Counted from the stretch's first letter, positions 45,313 to 55,813 are shown. The stretch is DNA of 64,000 nucleotides from Azorinus chamasolen (GCA_963576725.1 OY755244.1:85679121-85743120); one strand, 5' to 3'. A program made the numbers and translations. Notes: generated by a model from the letters alone, not told the origin.

Positions 45313-45563
45313 TTAACCCTTTACGCCATGAATAATCATGTAAGAAATAATGACATCATGAATATTAATTAGATTAATTTTTATAATGGAATATGAACAA
45401 AGGAATTTTTCGCCATTGCAGAAACTGTATAATCATATCTATATTATTGTCATAAGCAAACAGTTTAGACCCTGATCAGACGGCTCCTACAGGAGCTGTC
45501 TGATCTGGGTCTACTCTGTTTGCAAAGGTGTAGAAAGGTGTATATATGGAGTGAAGAGTTTAA
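45313..45563 (+). mobile_element. TTAA MITE family B
   Basis: TTAACCCTTTACGCCATGAA...GGAGTGAAGAGTTTAA. The tip is CGGCTCCTACAGGAGCTG. Confidence 0.8.
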
Positions 45564-45790
45564 AGGTCATGGGCAGAAAGTATCAAATGCATTAAATGCA
45601 GATTTATTTTTTGTTCCATTTCATTTTAAAACTACAATGATCTATCCATCCAGTTATTAAATTTTGATGAGACATCAAACAGTTCAGGTAACAGTTATTG
45701 GATCTTGATGAGACACTGGTTTACATGGCACTTGATCTGGATCCAAACTGTCTACTAAGGTTTCACATTTCACTGACAACTTTCGAAATG

Positions 45791-46045
45791 TTAACCCTTT
45801 ACTCCATGAATATTTATGAAAGAAATGATGATGTCACGAATATTAATTTGATTAATTTTGATAACGACACATTGACACAGGAGTTTTAATATATACATGT
45901 AGTAGAAACTGTAGAATGATATCTATATTATTTCATAAGCAAACAGAGCAGACCCTGATCAGACGGCTCCTATAGGAGCCGTCTGATCTGGGTCTACTCT
46001 GTTTTCAAAAGTGTAAAAAGGCGTATTTTTTTAGGAAAGGGTTAA
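45791..46045 (+). mobile_element. TTAA MITE family B, well-preserved copy
   Basis: TTAACCCTTTACTCCATGAA...TTAGGAAAGGGTTAA. The stem CAGACCCTGATCAGACGG and its partner differ only at the recurrent C/T and T/A positions. Confidence 0.88.
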
Positions 46046-46173
46046 ACAAGTGTACGTATTTGCAAACTGTAGACCCAGATCCATATGGCTCGTAGAGGAG
46101 TCCTTTGATAAGGGTCTGCACTGTTTGTCACTAATAAGTCTCTAGTGAGCTTTTCATACTGAATGAACTCTAG

Positions 46174-46429
46174 TTAACCCTTTCCCTGTTGCATATTCAT
46201 GTAATAAATAATAATATCATGAATATTTATTTGCTGAATTTTTATAAGAGTATATGTACACAGTGTGTTTTGGTATTAGTAGAAACTTTAGAGTCAGATC
46301 TATGAGAATTTCAAAAGCAAACAGAACAGACCCTGATCAGATTTATCCAGGCTCCCATAGGAGCTGTCTGATCTGGGTCTACTCTGCTTGCAAATGCGTG
46401 TAAATGTGTTTATATGGAGAAAGGGTGAA
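46174..46429 (+). mobile_element. TTAA MITE family B
   Basis: TTAACCCTTTCCCTGTTGCA...TATGGAGAAAGGGTGAA. Eight extra bases (TTATCCAG) sit in one stem arm. Confidence 0.75.
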
Positions 46430-46572
46430 AACACTGATAGGCTATTTCGCTTTAGATATTCAGCTTTTTAAAAGTCAGAATGTTTGGATATTTCTTGCGA
46501 GTATGTCTGTGAACTGTGAATAAACAAGCTCTGTATACATTTGTAACGGGCTTACTGCATACAAATTGTCAC

Positions 46573-46754
46573 TTAACTCTCTCTGTTGAATACTCACGTA
46601 AGAAATAATGATATCACAAAATTTTAATATGGTTCATGAATTAGCTGAAATTTTAAATTGGCACATGTACACATAAATGATGAGCCATTTGATCTGGGTT
46701 TACTCAGTTTGTAAAGGCATGAAGAGGCATTTATATGAGGGACTTTAGGGTTAA
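46573..46754 (+). mobile_element. Family B, internally deleted
   Basis: TTAACTCTCTCTGTTGAATA...TTTAGGGTTAA. Most of the left stem arm is missing (ATGAGCCATTTGATCTGGGT). Confidence 0.75.
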
Positions 46755-46835
46755 CACAAACATATACGTGGGTGACTACAGTATGTATGCGTATACTCCA
46801 CAATGTATTTCTGTTCATCCTTTCAAAGTGAAATA

Positions 46836-47070
46836 TTAACCCAAGCTTCTCTTGCTGAATTGTAAAATACATTTCTCCTGTATAATTACATATATCTCTA
46901 CTGTGTACAAGTATTTCGCTGTGCAATCACTGCTGTGGAGTGCACTGGTTGCACAATCAACTTGTAAATAGTGCAGACCCAGATGAGACAGCTCCTGCAG
47001 GAGCTGTCTCATCTGGGTCTTCACTATTTACAGGTAGGTATATTGACATGAATAGCAAGCGAAGGGTTAA
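46836..47070 (+). mobile_element. TTAA MITE family D, copy 3
   Basis: TTAACCCAAGCTTCTCTTGC...GCAAGCGAAGGGTTAA. Lacks the CTTTACCCATGCCCTG segment. Unlike the other D copies, both stem arms read CCAGATGAGACA, so the mismatch has been lost. Confidence 0.85.
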
Positions 47071-47373
47071 ACTTATAATTATGGGTGTATTCTATTTGTG
47101 AAGCATTCCATTTTCCCTGTCCTACATGCAACAAAATATTAATAGACGGTATCACTGTATGTTTTGACTGCAGGAAGACATATAAAATCTCAAACAATTC
47201 ATTTTGAAGTAAGATTGAAAGTGGAATAGCCCATCAGTGTTTAATTCTAGGATACTCTCAATACGAAAGGCTTAAACTTGCTAGAGGAGAATGACAGACA
47301 GTGCAGAACCAGATCAGATGGCTCCTCCCAGAATCTTTTGATCTGGCAAGTTGGTCTACACTGATGTCCACAT

Positions 47374-47785
47374 ACAGTAAAAAACCTCTCTATAGATAGA
47401 GACTGCTTAACCCTTTCCCTGTTGAGTGTTCATGTAAGAAATAATGAAATTATGAATATTAATTAACTGCTTTTTTACAATATCATTATTATGTACACAG
47501 AAGTTTTTGGTATTGATAGAAACTGTATTATCAGATCTATTTGAATTTCATAAGGAAACGGAGCAAGTTTACCTTGATCAGACCTATAGGAGCCATCATT
47601 CTGGTCTGGGTCTACTCTGTTTGCAAAGGCACAGAAAGGTGTAATTATGGAGTAAAGGGTTAATGAATCGACATACAAGAACAAATGGTAGCTTAATTCA
47701 GAATGAAAGTAATGCAGAAAGCTCCTGTAGGAGCTTTCTGCATAACTTTCTTCCTGAATTGAGCTACCACCTGTCTTAGAAACCT
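47374..47785 (+). mobile_element. TA MITE family F split by a B element
   Basis: CAGTAAAAAACCTCTCTATA to GAGACTGC, then B (47407-47663), then the stem AAAGTAATGCAGAAAGCTCC with tip TGTAGG, to GCTACCACCTGTC. The right end runs into a minisatellite. Confidence 0.7.
47407..47663 (+). mobile_element. TTAA MITE family B nested in F
   Basis: TTAACCCTTTCCCTGTTGAG...GGAGTAAAGGGTTAA, inserted in the F motif CTGCTTAA. Confidence 0.8.
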
Positions 47786-47906
47786 AGACTTGTACATATT
47801 AAAAGTGAGTGGTCACTGTAAAGCCAGACTTGTACATATTAAAAAGTGAGTGGTCACTGTAAAGCCAGACTTGTACATATTAAAAAGTGAGTGGTCACTG
47901 TAATCC
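47786..47906 (+). repeat. Minisatellite, 40/41-bp unit, three copies
   Basis: The unit contains AGACTTGTACATATTAAAAA and GTGAGTGGTCACTGTAAAGC, the latter resembling an F right end. Diverged units recur at about 48140-48240. Confidence 0.8.
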
Positions 47907-48525
47907 AGACTGGTATAGGTAAACAACGAATAGTGAGCGGTGAATGTACTTTACATTTTAGTACGTTCCACGATTAAGGGGTGTCGGCATTGCTGCAGCC
48001 CATCTAACTAAGATATGTACTTTAAATGCGACAGTCAATCACGATTTTCTCATACAGGTTTTTATGCTGACCGAAAGCTGATTCCCCCATGAAATGGACT
48101 ACGCTGATTTGTACGGCTCACTGCTTGTTTACAGTTTACTTATACATATTTTGAGTGGTCACTGTAAACCCAGACTTATACATTTTTGAGTGGTCACTGT
48201 AAACCAAGACTTGTACATTTTTTGAGTGGTCACAGTGTAGAGAAGTTTGTTTGTACTTGTTACTTATATTAGAGTTGACGTTTAATGTGATACATGCAGT
48301 CTATACATTTGTAATGGGTTTGAAAGGTGAAGTAGATATGAAAGTGTGTGTCTTCTTGAAATGGTATCATAGGACATTGGTACTTGTGACATATTTTCCA
48401 CTAAATTACTTACATTTCTTTTTTGTCCTAATTACCGTAAGTATTTAGATACAAAATCTTTTCTCGCAATTAATGGGTTTGTAAAGTTTAAATAAGTGGA
48501 TGTTCGCCCATTTTGATAACTTTAT

Positions 48526-50413
48526 CCAATTCCACTCATATTGACGCCTTTTGATGCCTCTTTAAAAGTCACTTTCTTAAACCATTATGATAAATAGAGC
48601 ATTTGCTCCATAGGAGCAAATGCTCTATATATCACAATGGTTTTAATACTGCACAATTCTAAAAAATATCTTTTTCCTAGTAAATGTTCCTTTTTAGCTC
48701 ACCAGAGCACAAAGTGCTCAGGGTGAGCTTTTGTGATCGCCAGATGTCTGTCGTCCGTCGGCGTGCGTCGTGCGTCGTCCGTCGTCAGGCGTCAACAATT
48801 TGAACCTTTAAAAATCTTCTCCTCTGAATCTACAGGGTTCTCAGCTTTCATCTTTGGTACATAGCATCACCAATAGGTCCTCTACAAAAGTTATATAAAT
48901 TATGTCCCTGGGGTCAAAATTGGCCCCGCCCCAGGGGTGGGAAGTTTTCAATAAAAACATATAGTAAAACTTTGAAAATCTTCTTCTCTGAAACCAGAAG
49001 GTTATTAACTTTCATATTTGGCACATAGCATCATGTTCAGGTCCTCTACAAAAGTTATATAAATTATGACCCTGGGGTCAAAATTGGCCCGCCCCAGGGG
49101 TGGGCAGTTTTCAATAGAAACAAATAATGAAATCTTTGAAAATCTTCTCCTCTGAAACTGAAAGGCTCTCATCTTTCATATTTGGCACAGAGCAGCATAT
49201 TCAGGTCCTCTACAAAAGTTATATAAATTAAGGTCCTGGGGTCAAAATTGGCCCCGCCCCAGGGGTGGGCAGTTTCCAATAGAAATATATAGTGAAAACT
49301 TTGAAAATCTTCTCCTCTGAAACTAGAAGGTTCTCAGCTTTCATATTTGGCACATAGCATCATGTTCAGGTCCTCTACAAAAGTTATATAAATTATGGCC
49401 CTGGGGTTAAAATTAGCCCCGCCCCAGGGGTGGGCAGTTTTCAAAGGAAACAAATAGTGAAATCTTTGAAAATCTTCTCCTCTGAAACTGGAAGGCGCTT
49501 AGCTTTCATATTTGGCACAGATCATCATGTTCAGGTCCTCTACAAAGTTATATAAATTATGCCCCTGGGGTCAAAATTGGGGCCGCCCCAGGGGTGGGAA
49601 GTTTTCAATAGAAACATATAGTAAACCTTTGAAAATCTTCTCCTTTGAAATCAGAAGTTTCTCAGCTTTCATATTTGGCACATAGCATCATGTTCAGGTC
49701 CTCAACAAAAGTTATATTAATTATTGCCCCTGGGGTCAAAATTGGCCCCGCCCCAGGGATGGGCAGTTTTCAATAGAAAAAAATAGTGAAATCTTTGAAA
49801 ATCTTCTCCTCTGAAACTGGAAGGCGCTCAGCTTTCATATTTGGCACATAGCATCATGTGCAGGTCCTCTACAAAACTTATATTAATTATTGCCCTGGGG
49901 TCAAAATTGTCCCCCCCCCCCCCAGGGGTGGGCAGTTTTCAATGGAAACAAATAGTGAAAACTTTGAAAATCTTCTTCTCTGAATCTGGAAAGTTCTCAG
50001 CTTTCATATTTGGCACATAGCATCATGTATAGGTCCTCTACAAAAGTTATTTGAATTATGGCCCTGGGGTCAAAATTGGCCACACCCCAGGGGTGAGTAG
50101 TTTTCAGCAGAAACATATAGAGAAAACTTTGAAAATCTTCTCCTCTGAAACTGAAAGGTTCTCAGCCTTAATATTTGGCTCATAGCATCATGTTCAAGTC
50201 CTATACAAAAGTTATATATATTACGCCCCTGGGGTCAAAATTGGACTGCCCCAGGGCCGGCTAGTTTTCTATAGAAACATATAGTGAAAACTTTGAAAAT
50301 CTTCTCCTCTGATTGTCTGGTGAGCGCTTCAGGGCCATTCTGGCCCTCTTGTTAGTAGATTTATTCAAAGAGGTAACAGTGGGTCTAAGAATAGCCTATG
50401 AGGGAATGGGTTA
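48526..50413 (+). mobile_element. Family A, copy 13, split by a P element
   Basis: The left part (CCAATTCCACTCATATTGAC, tip TTTGCTCCATAGGAGCAAAT, AAATGTTCCTTTTT) and right part (AGTAGATTTATTCAAAGAGG...GAGGGAATGGGTTAA) rejoin across 48696-50353 to give the normal A sequence. Confidence 0.85.
48696..50353 (+). mobile_element. P element, 1.66 kb, about ten core units
   Basis: Head stem-loop AGCTCACCAGAGCAC...GTGCTCAGGGTGAGCT, a GTCGTCCGTC-type tract, then about ten units of 160-168 bp marked by AATCTTCTCCTCTGAAACT and GGGGTCAAAATTGGCCCCGC. The tail is GTCTGGTGAGCGCTTCAGGG to GGCCCTCTTGTT. The layout is that of pearl/HINE (non-autonomous Helentron) elements, with no target duplication. Confidence 0.82.
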
Positions 50414-50568
50414 AACTAGACTGACATTGTAGAAAATGGAGAAGAACTTGATGAAATTGATTCTTCAGAAATAGCAATAGTTTGACCTTGGTCTGTACAG
50501 TTTGCCTTAAGTTTGTCTGTCCAAATTTATAAGGTGATTTAAATATATTCCTGCCATGAATGAGTTGG

Positions 50569-50631
50569 AATAAGTTAGAATTAGATTCTAATAAGTTAGA
50601 ATTAGATTCTAATAAGTTAGAATTAGATTCT
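50569..50631 (+). repeat. 21-bp tandem repeat, three copies
   Basis: The unit is AATAAGTTAGAATTAGATTC plus T, followed by a partial C-type GATAAGAGACTGAGTAAC sequence. Confidence 0.85.
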
Positions 50632-50948
50632 GATAAGAGACTGAGTAACTTTGCATCTTATTAGGATCAAATTATTTTTGAACCTTATTTGTTAGGCGAG
50701 AAGTCTAGAAGCTAGAAAACATTGATGAGCATTGAAATGGAAAGTTATTTTTTAGCAGATGCCAATTATTGACCTAAAATATTTCGGTTAGAAAATTAAG
50801 CAAATAGTGTAGTACCGGATCAAACTGTTCCTGAAGGAGTAGTCTGGCTTATCATAACATAGTAACTTGCTACTCCATTTATTTCCTTTAAATTTAAGTC
50901 ATCTAAATGGTGCACAGTTGACTTATTTGGCTTTTCAAGCTAATGGAG

Positions 50949-51198
50949 TTAACCCTTTCCCTCATATAAACGTGTTTACACGCATTTGCAAATAGAGTAG
51001 ACCCAGATCAGATGGCTCCTATAGGAGCCGTCTGATCAGGGTCTGCTCTGTTTGCTCATGGAATGTGAAATATCTGTTTCTTTACGTTCTAAAATGGCTA
51101 CAATGTTCCACCTTCCATATTTCATTATTATTATTTTGTCCATGAATATTCAGTAGGTATTGATAATTAGACTAAATATAGAACAGGGAAAGGGTTAA
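50949..51198 (+). mobile_element. TTAA MITE family B with empty-site partner
   Basis: TTAACCCTTTCCCTCATATA...GAACAGGGAAAGGGTTAA. The flanks AATGGAG and GGGAGAGTGG are joined by a single TTAA at 51769-51772 in unit 2. Confidence 0.92.
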
Positions 51199-51257
51199 GG
51201 GAGAGTGGCCAATTGTATGTTTATGGTAAATATGATGGCATGCTTAGTGTTATACAC

Positions 51258-51475
51258 TTAAACACTTTCATCGCTGGATTTCCAAAAGTGACTATCCAAA
51301 AGTCAAACAGGTCAATCTTACTTTCAATATTTAGTTGTTGGTTTGTTTTTTTTTCAAAGAAAAGTATATGTCAAACAGTACAGACCCTGATGAGAGCCCG
51401 GCTCCTCTAGAAGTCTACATTATTTACAAAGGACATAATTATAGAGTGACTTGTTTCCCACACTGAAAGGGTTAA
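51258..51475 (+). mobile_element. TTAA MITE family E (unit 1)
   Basis: TTAAACACTTTCATCGCTGG...CACACTGAAAGGGTTAA. The left arm GACCCTGATGAGAGCCCGGC has lost most of its partner. Confidence 0.75.
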
Positions 51476-51530
51476 CCAATGTACACTAATGAAAGAAATA
51501 GAGCTGAGTGGTATGAGCATAAAAAAAGTT

Positions 51531-51763
51531 TTAACCATTTCCTCCATAAATATGCCTTTCTTATGCCTCTGTAATAACTGCTTTTTGAAACCACTGTGAT
51601 AAATAGAGCATTTGCTCTTATAGGAGCAAATGCTCTATTTATCACAATGGTTTCAAACTACAAAATTTTAAAAGTTTACTTTTCTCTAGTAAATGCTCCT
51701 TTTGGGTAGATTCATTCAAAGAGGTAAAATGGGTCTTAAAATAGCCTATTGAGGAAAAGCTAA
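51531..51763 (+). mobile_element. TTAA MITE family A, copy 14
   Basis: TTAACCATTTCCTCCATAAA...TATTGAGGAAAAGCTAA. The stem tip is TTTGCTCTTATAGGAGCAAA. Confidence 0.8.
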
Positions 51764-51832
51764 TGGAGTTAAGGGAGAGTGGCCAATCTTATGTTTATTG
51801 TAAATATGATGGCAATGCTTAGTGTTATACAC

Positions 51833-52040
51833 TTAAACACTTTCATCGTTGGATTTCCAAAATTGACTATCCAAAAATCAAACAGGTCAATCTTACTTTC
51901 AGTATTCAGTTGTTGTTGTTTTTCAAAGAAAAGTAAAATATGTCAAACGGTGAAGACCCTGATGAGAGCCCGGCTCCTCTAGAAGTGTACATTGTTTACA
52001 AAGGACATTAGTGACTCGTTTCCCACGCTGAAAGGGTTAA
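51833..52040 (+). mobile_element. TTAA MITE family E (unit 2)
   Basis: TTAAACACTTTCATCGTTGG...CACGCTGAAAGGGTTAA. Same deleted arm as the unit 1 copy. Confidence 0.75.
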
Positions 52041-52109
52041 CGATTGTACATTAATGAAAGAAATAGAGATGAGAGTGGTATGAGCATAAAAAACAGATAT
52101 AAATCAGAT

Positions 52110-52370
52110 GACCTTTAATTCCCTCAATTCCCTGTTCTATAATTAGTCCAATTTTTAATGCTTACTGAATATTCATGAACAAAATAATTATAATGAAATA
52201 TGGAAGTCGTAACAATGTAGCCATTTTGGACACAAAAGAAACCGATCTATCAAATTCCATAAGCAAACAGAGCAGACTCTGATCAGATGGCTCCTACAGG
52301 AGCCCTCTGATCTGGGTCTGCTCTGTTTGCAAATGTGTGAAAAGGTGTTTATATGAAGGAAATGGTTTAG
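52110..52370 (+). mobile_element. Family B, ATAATGAAATA subtype
   Basis: CCCTGTTCTATAATTAGTCC, CATGAACAAAATAATTATAA, tip TGGCTCCTACAGGAGCCC. Ends GAAGGAAATGGTTTA. Confidence 0.7.
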
Positions 52371-52530
52371 CTTTAAACTGCAGGATATGTCTTATCAGGG
52401 CCTGCAGTGTTTGTATATATATATCCCTTTATTACTCCATATATTACCCTTTTTGTGCCTTTGCAAACAGAATAGACCCAAATCATGATCAGACTGCTCC
52501 TGTATGTGCTGTCTCATCAAGATCAGCTTT

Positions 52531-53200
52531 TTTATGCCCTCGTTGACGATAGTCAGGGGGCATTATGTTTTGCACCTGTCCGTCTGTCTTGTTTGTCCGT
52601 CCGTCCATGTGTCACGCTTTTATGTGCAGTTGGTAGGTGCAGTTGGTTAATTGTCACAGTTTTTAGCTCACCAGAACACAAAGTGCTCATGGTGAGCTTT
52701 TGTGATCGACTGATGTCCTTCGGCGTTCGTCGTGCGGCGTTCGGCGTCCGTCGTCAGCAATTTGAACCTTTAAAAATCTTCTCCTCTGAATCTACAGGGT
52801 GCTCAGCTTTCATCTTTGGCATATAGCATCATATTCAGGTCCTCTACAAAAGTTTTATAAATTATGCCCCTGGGGTCAAAATTGGCCCCGCCCCAGGGGT
52901 GCCTTGTTTTCAAAAGAAACATATACATGTAGTAACATTTTGAAAATCTTCTCCTCTGAAACTGGAAGGTTTTCAGCTTTCATATTTAGCACATAGCATC
53001 ATGTTCAGGTCCTCTACAAAAGTTATATAAATTGTGCCCTTTGGGTCAAAATTGGCCCCGCCCCAGGGCCGGCTAGTTTTCGATAGAAACATATAGTGAA
53101 AACTTTGAAAATCTTCTCCTCTGATTGTCTGGTGAGTGCTTCAGGGCCATTCTGGCCCTCTTGTTTCATTGTCTTATATCTCACTAACCACTATAGCTAT
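52531..53200 (+). mobile_element. P element with ATGCCCTCG head, split
   Basis: Head ATGCCCTCGTTGACGATAGT...GGGGGCATTATG, then a CCGTCTGTCTTGTTTGTCCG tract. It resumes after 53165 with TCATTGTCTTATATCTCACT. Confidence 0.65.
52665..53165 (+). mobile_element. P element, AGCTCACC type, three core units
   Basis: Same head and tail as 48696-50353, with units at about 52779, 52947 and 53109. Inserted after TTTTT. Confidence 0.8.
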
Positions 53201-53397
53201 TGAATAACATAGATCTGATTCCGCAGTTTTGGCCAAAATTCCTGTGTTCATAATTATATCAGTATATCAAATCACCTTATTAAAATTTATGACATTTCGT
53301 GACATGAAGGGTTATAGAACAAACAAGATCTAGGTCTACACAGCAGTGTATTCACCTGTTTTTATATAGCAACTTAAGAATATTATTTGGTTTGATA

Positions 53398-53629
53398 TTA
53401 ACCCTTTTTTCATATGAACACCTTTTCATGCAATTTGCAAACATAGTAGACCCAGATCAGATGGCTACTATAGGAGCCGTCTGATCTGGGTCTGCTCTGT
53501 TTGCTAATTGAATTTGATAGTTCTGTTTCTTACACTATTCCACCTTCCATATTTCATCATAACTATTTGTCCATAATTATTCAGTTGGTATTGAAATTTG
53601 GAATAAACATAGAACAGGGGAAGGGTTAT
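53398..53629 (+). mobile_element. TTAA MITE family B (CCACCTTCCATATTTC subtype)
   Basis: TTAACCCTTTTTTCATATGA...ACAGGGGAAGGGTTAT. The tip TGGCTACTATAGGAGCCG is slightly altered. Confidence 0.8.
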
Positions 53630-53767
53630 AGGTCTATCTATAGGTAACGGCTTAACATAATAATAGTGGGAGTCTGTCATGAACATGTATCAGGTAAAGC
53701 TTAGATATACACTTAAACATTTCCCTGTTCTGTATTTAGGCCAGATTTCAATACTTACTTAATATTC

Positions 53768-54018
53768 TTAAACCCTTTCCCTGTTTTATGTTTATTTCAA
53801 ATTTCAATACCAACTGAATATTCATAGGCTAAATAATTATAATGAAATATGGAAGGTGGAACATTATAGCCATTTTAGAAAGTAAAGAAACAGAGCTATT
53901 AAGTTTTATTAGCAAACAGAGCAGACCCTGATTGGACGGCTCCACTAGGAGCCGTCTGATCTGGGTCTACTCTGTTTGCAAATGCGTGAAAACACGTTTA
54001 CATGAGGGAAAGGGTTAA
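53768..54018 (+). mobile_element. TTAA MITE family B
   Basis: TTAAACCCTTTCCCTGTTTT...CATGAGGGAAAGGGTTAA. The tip is CGGCTCCACTAGGAGCCG. A partial extra left end precedes it at 53708-53767. Confidence 0.8.
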
Positions 54019-54079
54019 CAAAATAGTTTTAAAGAAATCTGAAAGGTTGGGCATGGTTACTAAGACATCTAAGAAAGCA

Positions 54080-54218
54080 AAGAAACAGTTCCTCTAGGAG
54101 CCATCTGATCTGGGTCTACTCTGTTTGCAAATGTGTGAAAACACATTTATTTAGGGAAAGGGTTAAGCATTTCTTCATTTGAACGTTTCATGCATTTGCA
54201 AACAGAGTAGACTCAGAT
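54080..54218 (+). mobile_element. Family B right half and left end, back to back
   Basis: GTTCCTCTAGGAGCCATCTG to AGGGAAAGGGTTAA (54168), then TTAAGCATTTCTTCATTTGA to CAGAGTAGACTCAGATG. Confidence 0.6.
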
Positions 54219-54400
54219 GTTTTCAGCATTACTTTAGCCCTGCATTAAGCTGTAACATTTGCTTCTAGATATACATTATAATAGTGATACATTAATTTTT
54301 AGAGCAATTCTGTGTTGTAAATTTTGGAATAAACCAAACTTTTAGTTTGAGTTATCCTGAATTTTGAGTTATCCGAATTCGGGATATCGAAGTTCACCTG
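54219..54400 (+). mobile_element. TA MITE family L, right half, next to DOCK exon 2
   Basis: TTTCAGCATTACTTTAGCCC, GAGTTATCCTGAATTTTGAG, then GATATCGAAGTTCACCTG followed by TA (54401-54402). The pyrimidine tract of the exon 2 acceptor begins within 10 nt. Confidence 0.8.
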
Positions 54401-54422
54401 TACAATTTTTCTCTATTTTCAG

Positions 54423-54518
54423 CTATCTGTAACTACAGTGGGACCACGACTGGAGCTCTGAAACTAGATGTTGGGGAAACGGTTCACATCTTTGAAGAGT
54501 ATGGAAATGGCCCTGATG
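54423..54518 (+). CDS. DOCK-family exchange factor, coding exon 2 (N-terminal SH3 domain, partial)
   Basis: This 96-nt exon lies between a pyrimidine-rich acceptor (CTCTATTTTCAG, ending 54422) and a GTAAGA donor at 54519, with phase 1 at both ends. It encodes (V)AICNYSGTTTGALKLDVG-ETVHIFEEYGNGPDG. The pattern A-x-x-N-Y/F-x-G....L-x-L-x-x-G-[ED]-T-V-x-I-x-E-E is the first half of the DOCK SH3 domain, where family members normally continue into G-W-Y-R-G. No WYRG-coding exon was found between 54519 and 64000, so exon 3 is probably beyond the window. In the family this SH3 domain binds ELMO and helps autoinhibition. A pogo-like element ends only 22 nt upstream of the exon. Confidence 0.88.
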
Positions 54519-54706
54519 GTAAGACTCTGAATTTATGCTTTGTTTTACTCTTCATTTGCTGTGCGATTGTGAGATTTTGATCAACCTGTAAACCCATTAC
54601 TTGATGAATATTCATGCAACACTGTACCCATTATGAATATTAATTGATTTAATTCTGGCAAACACTAGTAGACAATTAGATCTGTAAGTATAAGCAAATA
54701 GAACAA

Positions 54707-54956
54707 TTAACCCTTCGCTTGCTGAATTTTAAAATACATTTCTCCTTCTTTACCCATGCCCTGTTGTATAATAACATATATCTTCACTATGTACAAGTAT
54801 TTCGCTGTGCAATCACTGCTGTGGCGTGCACTGGTTGCACAATCAACTTGTAAATAGTGTAGACCCTGATGAGACAGCTCCTGCAGGAGCTGTCTCATCT
54901 GGGTCTTCACTATTTACAGGTAGGTATATTGACGCAAATAGGAAGCGAAGGGTTAA
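54707..54956 (+). mobile_element. TTAA MITE family D, copy 4
   Basis: TTAACCCTTCGCTTGCTGAA...GGAAGCGAAGGGTTAA. Includes the CTTTACCCATGCCCTG segment. Confidence 0.88.
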
Positions 54957-55102
54957 AATGGAAGGGAAATCAGGATTTCACCCTGTACTTGATAGTCCGC
55001 AGCCTTAAACATAGAAGAGGGAAAGGGTTAACTGTAGAGACACTAATTTTACACTTTAACACTAATGGGCCATTCCACTTTGAAAACTCAGCATTTCAAG
55101 GC

Positions 55103-55323
55103 TTAACCATTTCCTCCATAAATAAGCCTTTCTTAGTAACGTCTCTGTAATAACCACTTCTTGAAACCATTGTGATAAATAGAGCAGTTGCTCCTATAGG
55201 AGCAAATGCTGTATTTATCACAATGGTTTCAAAACTACAAAATTCTAAAAATTTCCTTTTCTCTAGTTGATGCTCCTTTTGGGTAGATTCATTCAAGGAG
55301 GTTTGGTCTAAAAATAGGGTTAA
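55103..55323 (+). mobile_element. TTAA MITE family A, copy 15
   Basis: TTAACCATTTCCTCCATAAA...CTAAAAATAGGGTTAA. The last 12 bases of the usual subterminal repeat are missing. An E-type end lies just before it. Confidence 0.8.
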
Positions 55324-55813
55324 GACTTGGTAGAGTACCATTTCAAAGCCAACGAGAGCCAGAGCAAGTAATTAACAAGTTTCTTTTCAACAAAATAAAA
55401 ATGAGATGAGTTCTTGTTTGGTTTCCTATTACATGACAGATGTTTTCATTGATGCTGCAGTGATCGATAATACATGACAGCTAATGCATTATCAAAATTT
55501 AGTCAACATGTACTTTACAATCTGCAATTTTTTTATGTTTTATCCTAAATATTATCTACTCCAGCTTCTAAATTCCAGATTTGATACCCGACTGTGACAG
55601 GACTTTTGTTGTCGTTGTTTTTTTTTTGCAAGCCCAAATATGTGGGGAAATAATAGACAGAAAAGTTTGTCCGACTTACAGACTGACATCCATCACTCTT
55701 ATACTCAGCAGTCGTTTTTCATCTGTTTGGGCAACAATCAATACCAGAACTGAGTTTGATAAGCTCCTATCAAGAGGATGTCTCAGCTGGACTTGAACTC
55801 TGCAAATAATGTA

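Larger units (their letters stand above)
50936..52090 (+). repeat. Tandem duplication containing family E, split by B and A
   Basis: Unit 1 (about 50936-51527) and unit 2 (about 51757-52090) share GCTAATGGAGTTAAGGGAGA, AGTGTTATACACTTAAACAC and GGTATGAGCATAAAAAA. A B element interrupts unit 1 and an A element lies between the units. Confidence 0.85.
52429..53315 (+). mobile_element. Family B split by two nested P elements
   Basis: B left half (TATTACCCTTTTTGTGCC to GATCAGC) and right half (ATAGATCTGATTCCGCAG to GAAGGGTTAT). Between them is a P element starting near 52531, itself split at 52665-53165. Confidence 0.75.
28350..54422 (+). other. DOCK gene intron 1 (26 kb)
   Basis: This phase-1 intron runs from the GTAAGT donor at 28350 to the TTTTCAG acceptor at 54422. 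It is packed with nested MITEs, SINEs and P elements listed separately. Stretches in which I recognise nothing beyond short fragments are 28910-29414, 31054-31301, 37820-38137, 38806-39112, 42443-42903, 44025-44457, 45564-45790, 47910-48525 and 50400-50948. Confidence 0.8.

Noticed and set aside
46624..46926. 100-residue minus-strand frame
   Set aside because: Spans a deleted B element and the start of a D element, with no sign of a protein family.
48696..50353. CRISPR-like array of regularly spaced repeats
   Set aside because: Units of about 165 bp are tandem and diverged without unique spacers, and the DNA is eukaryotic.
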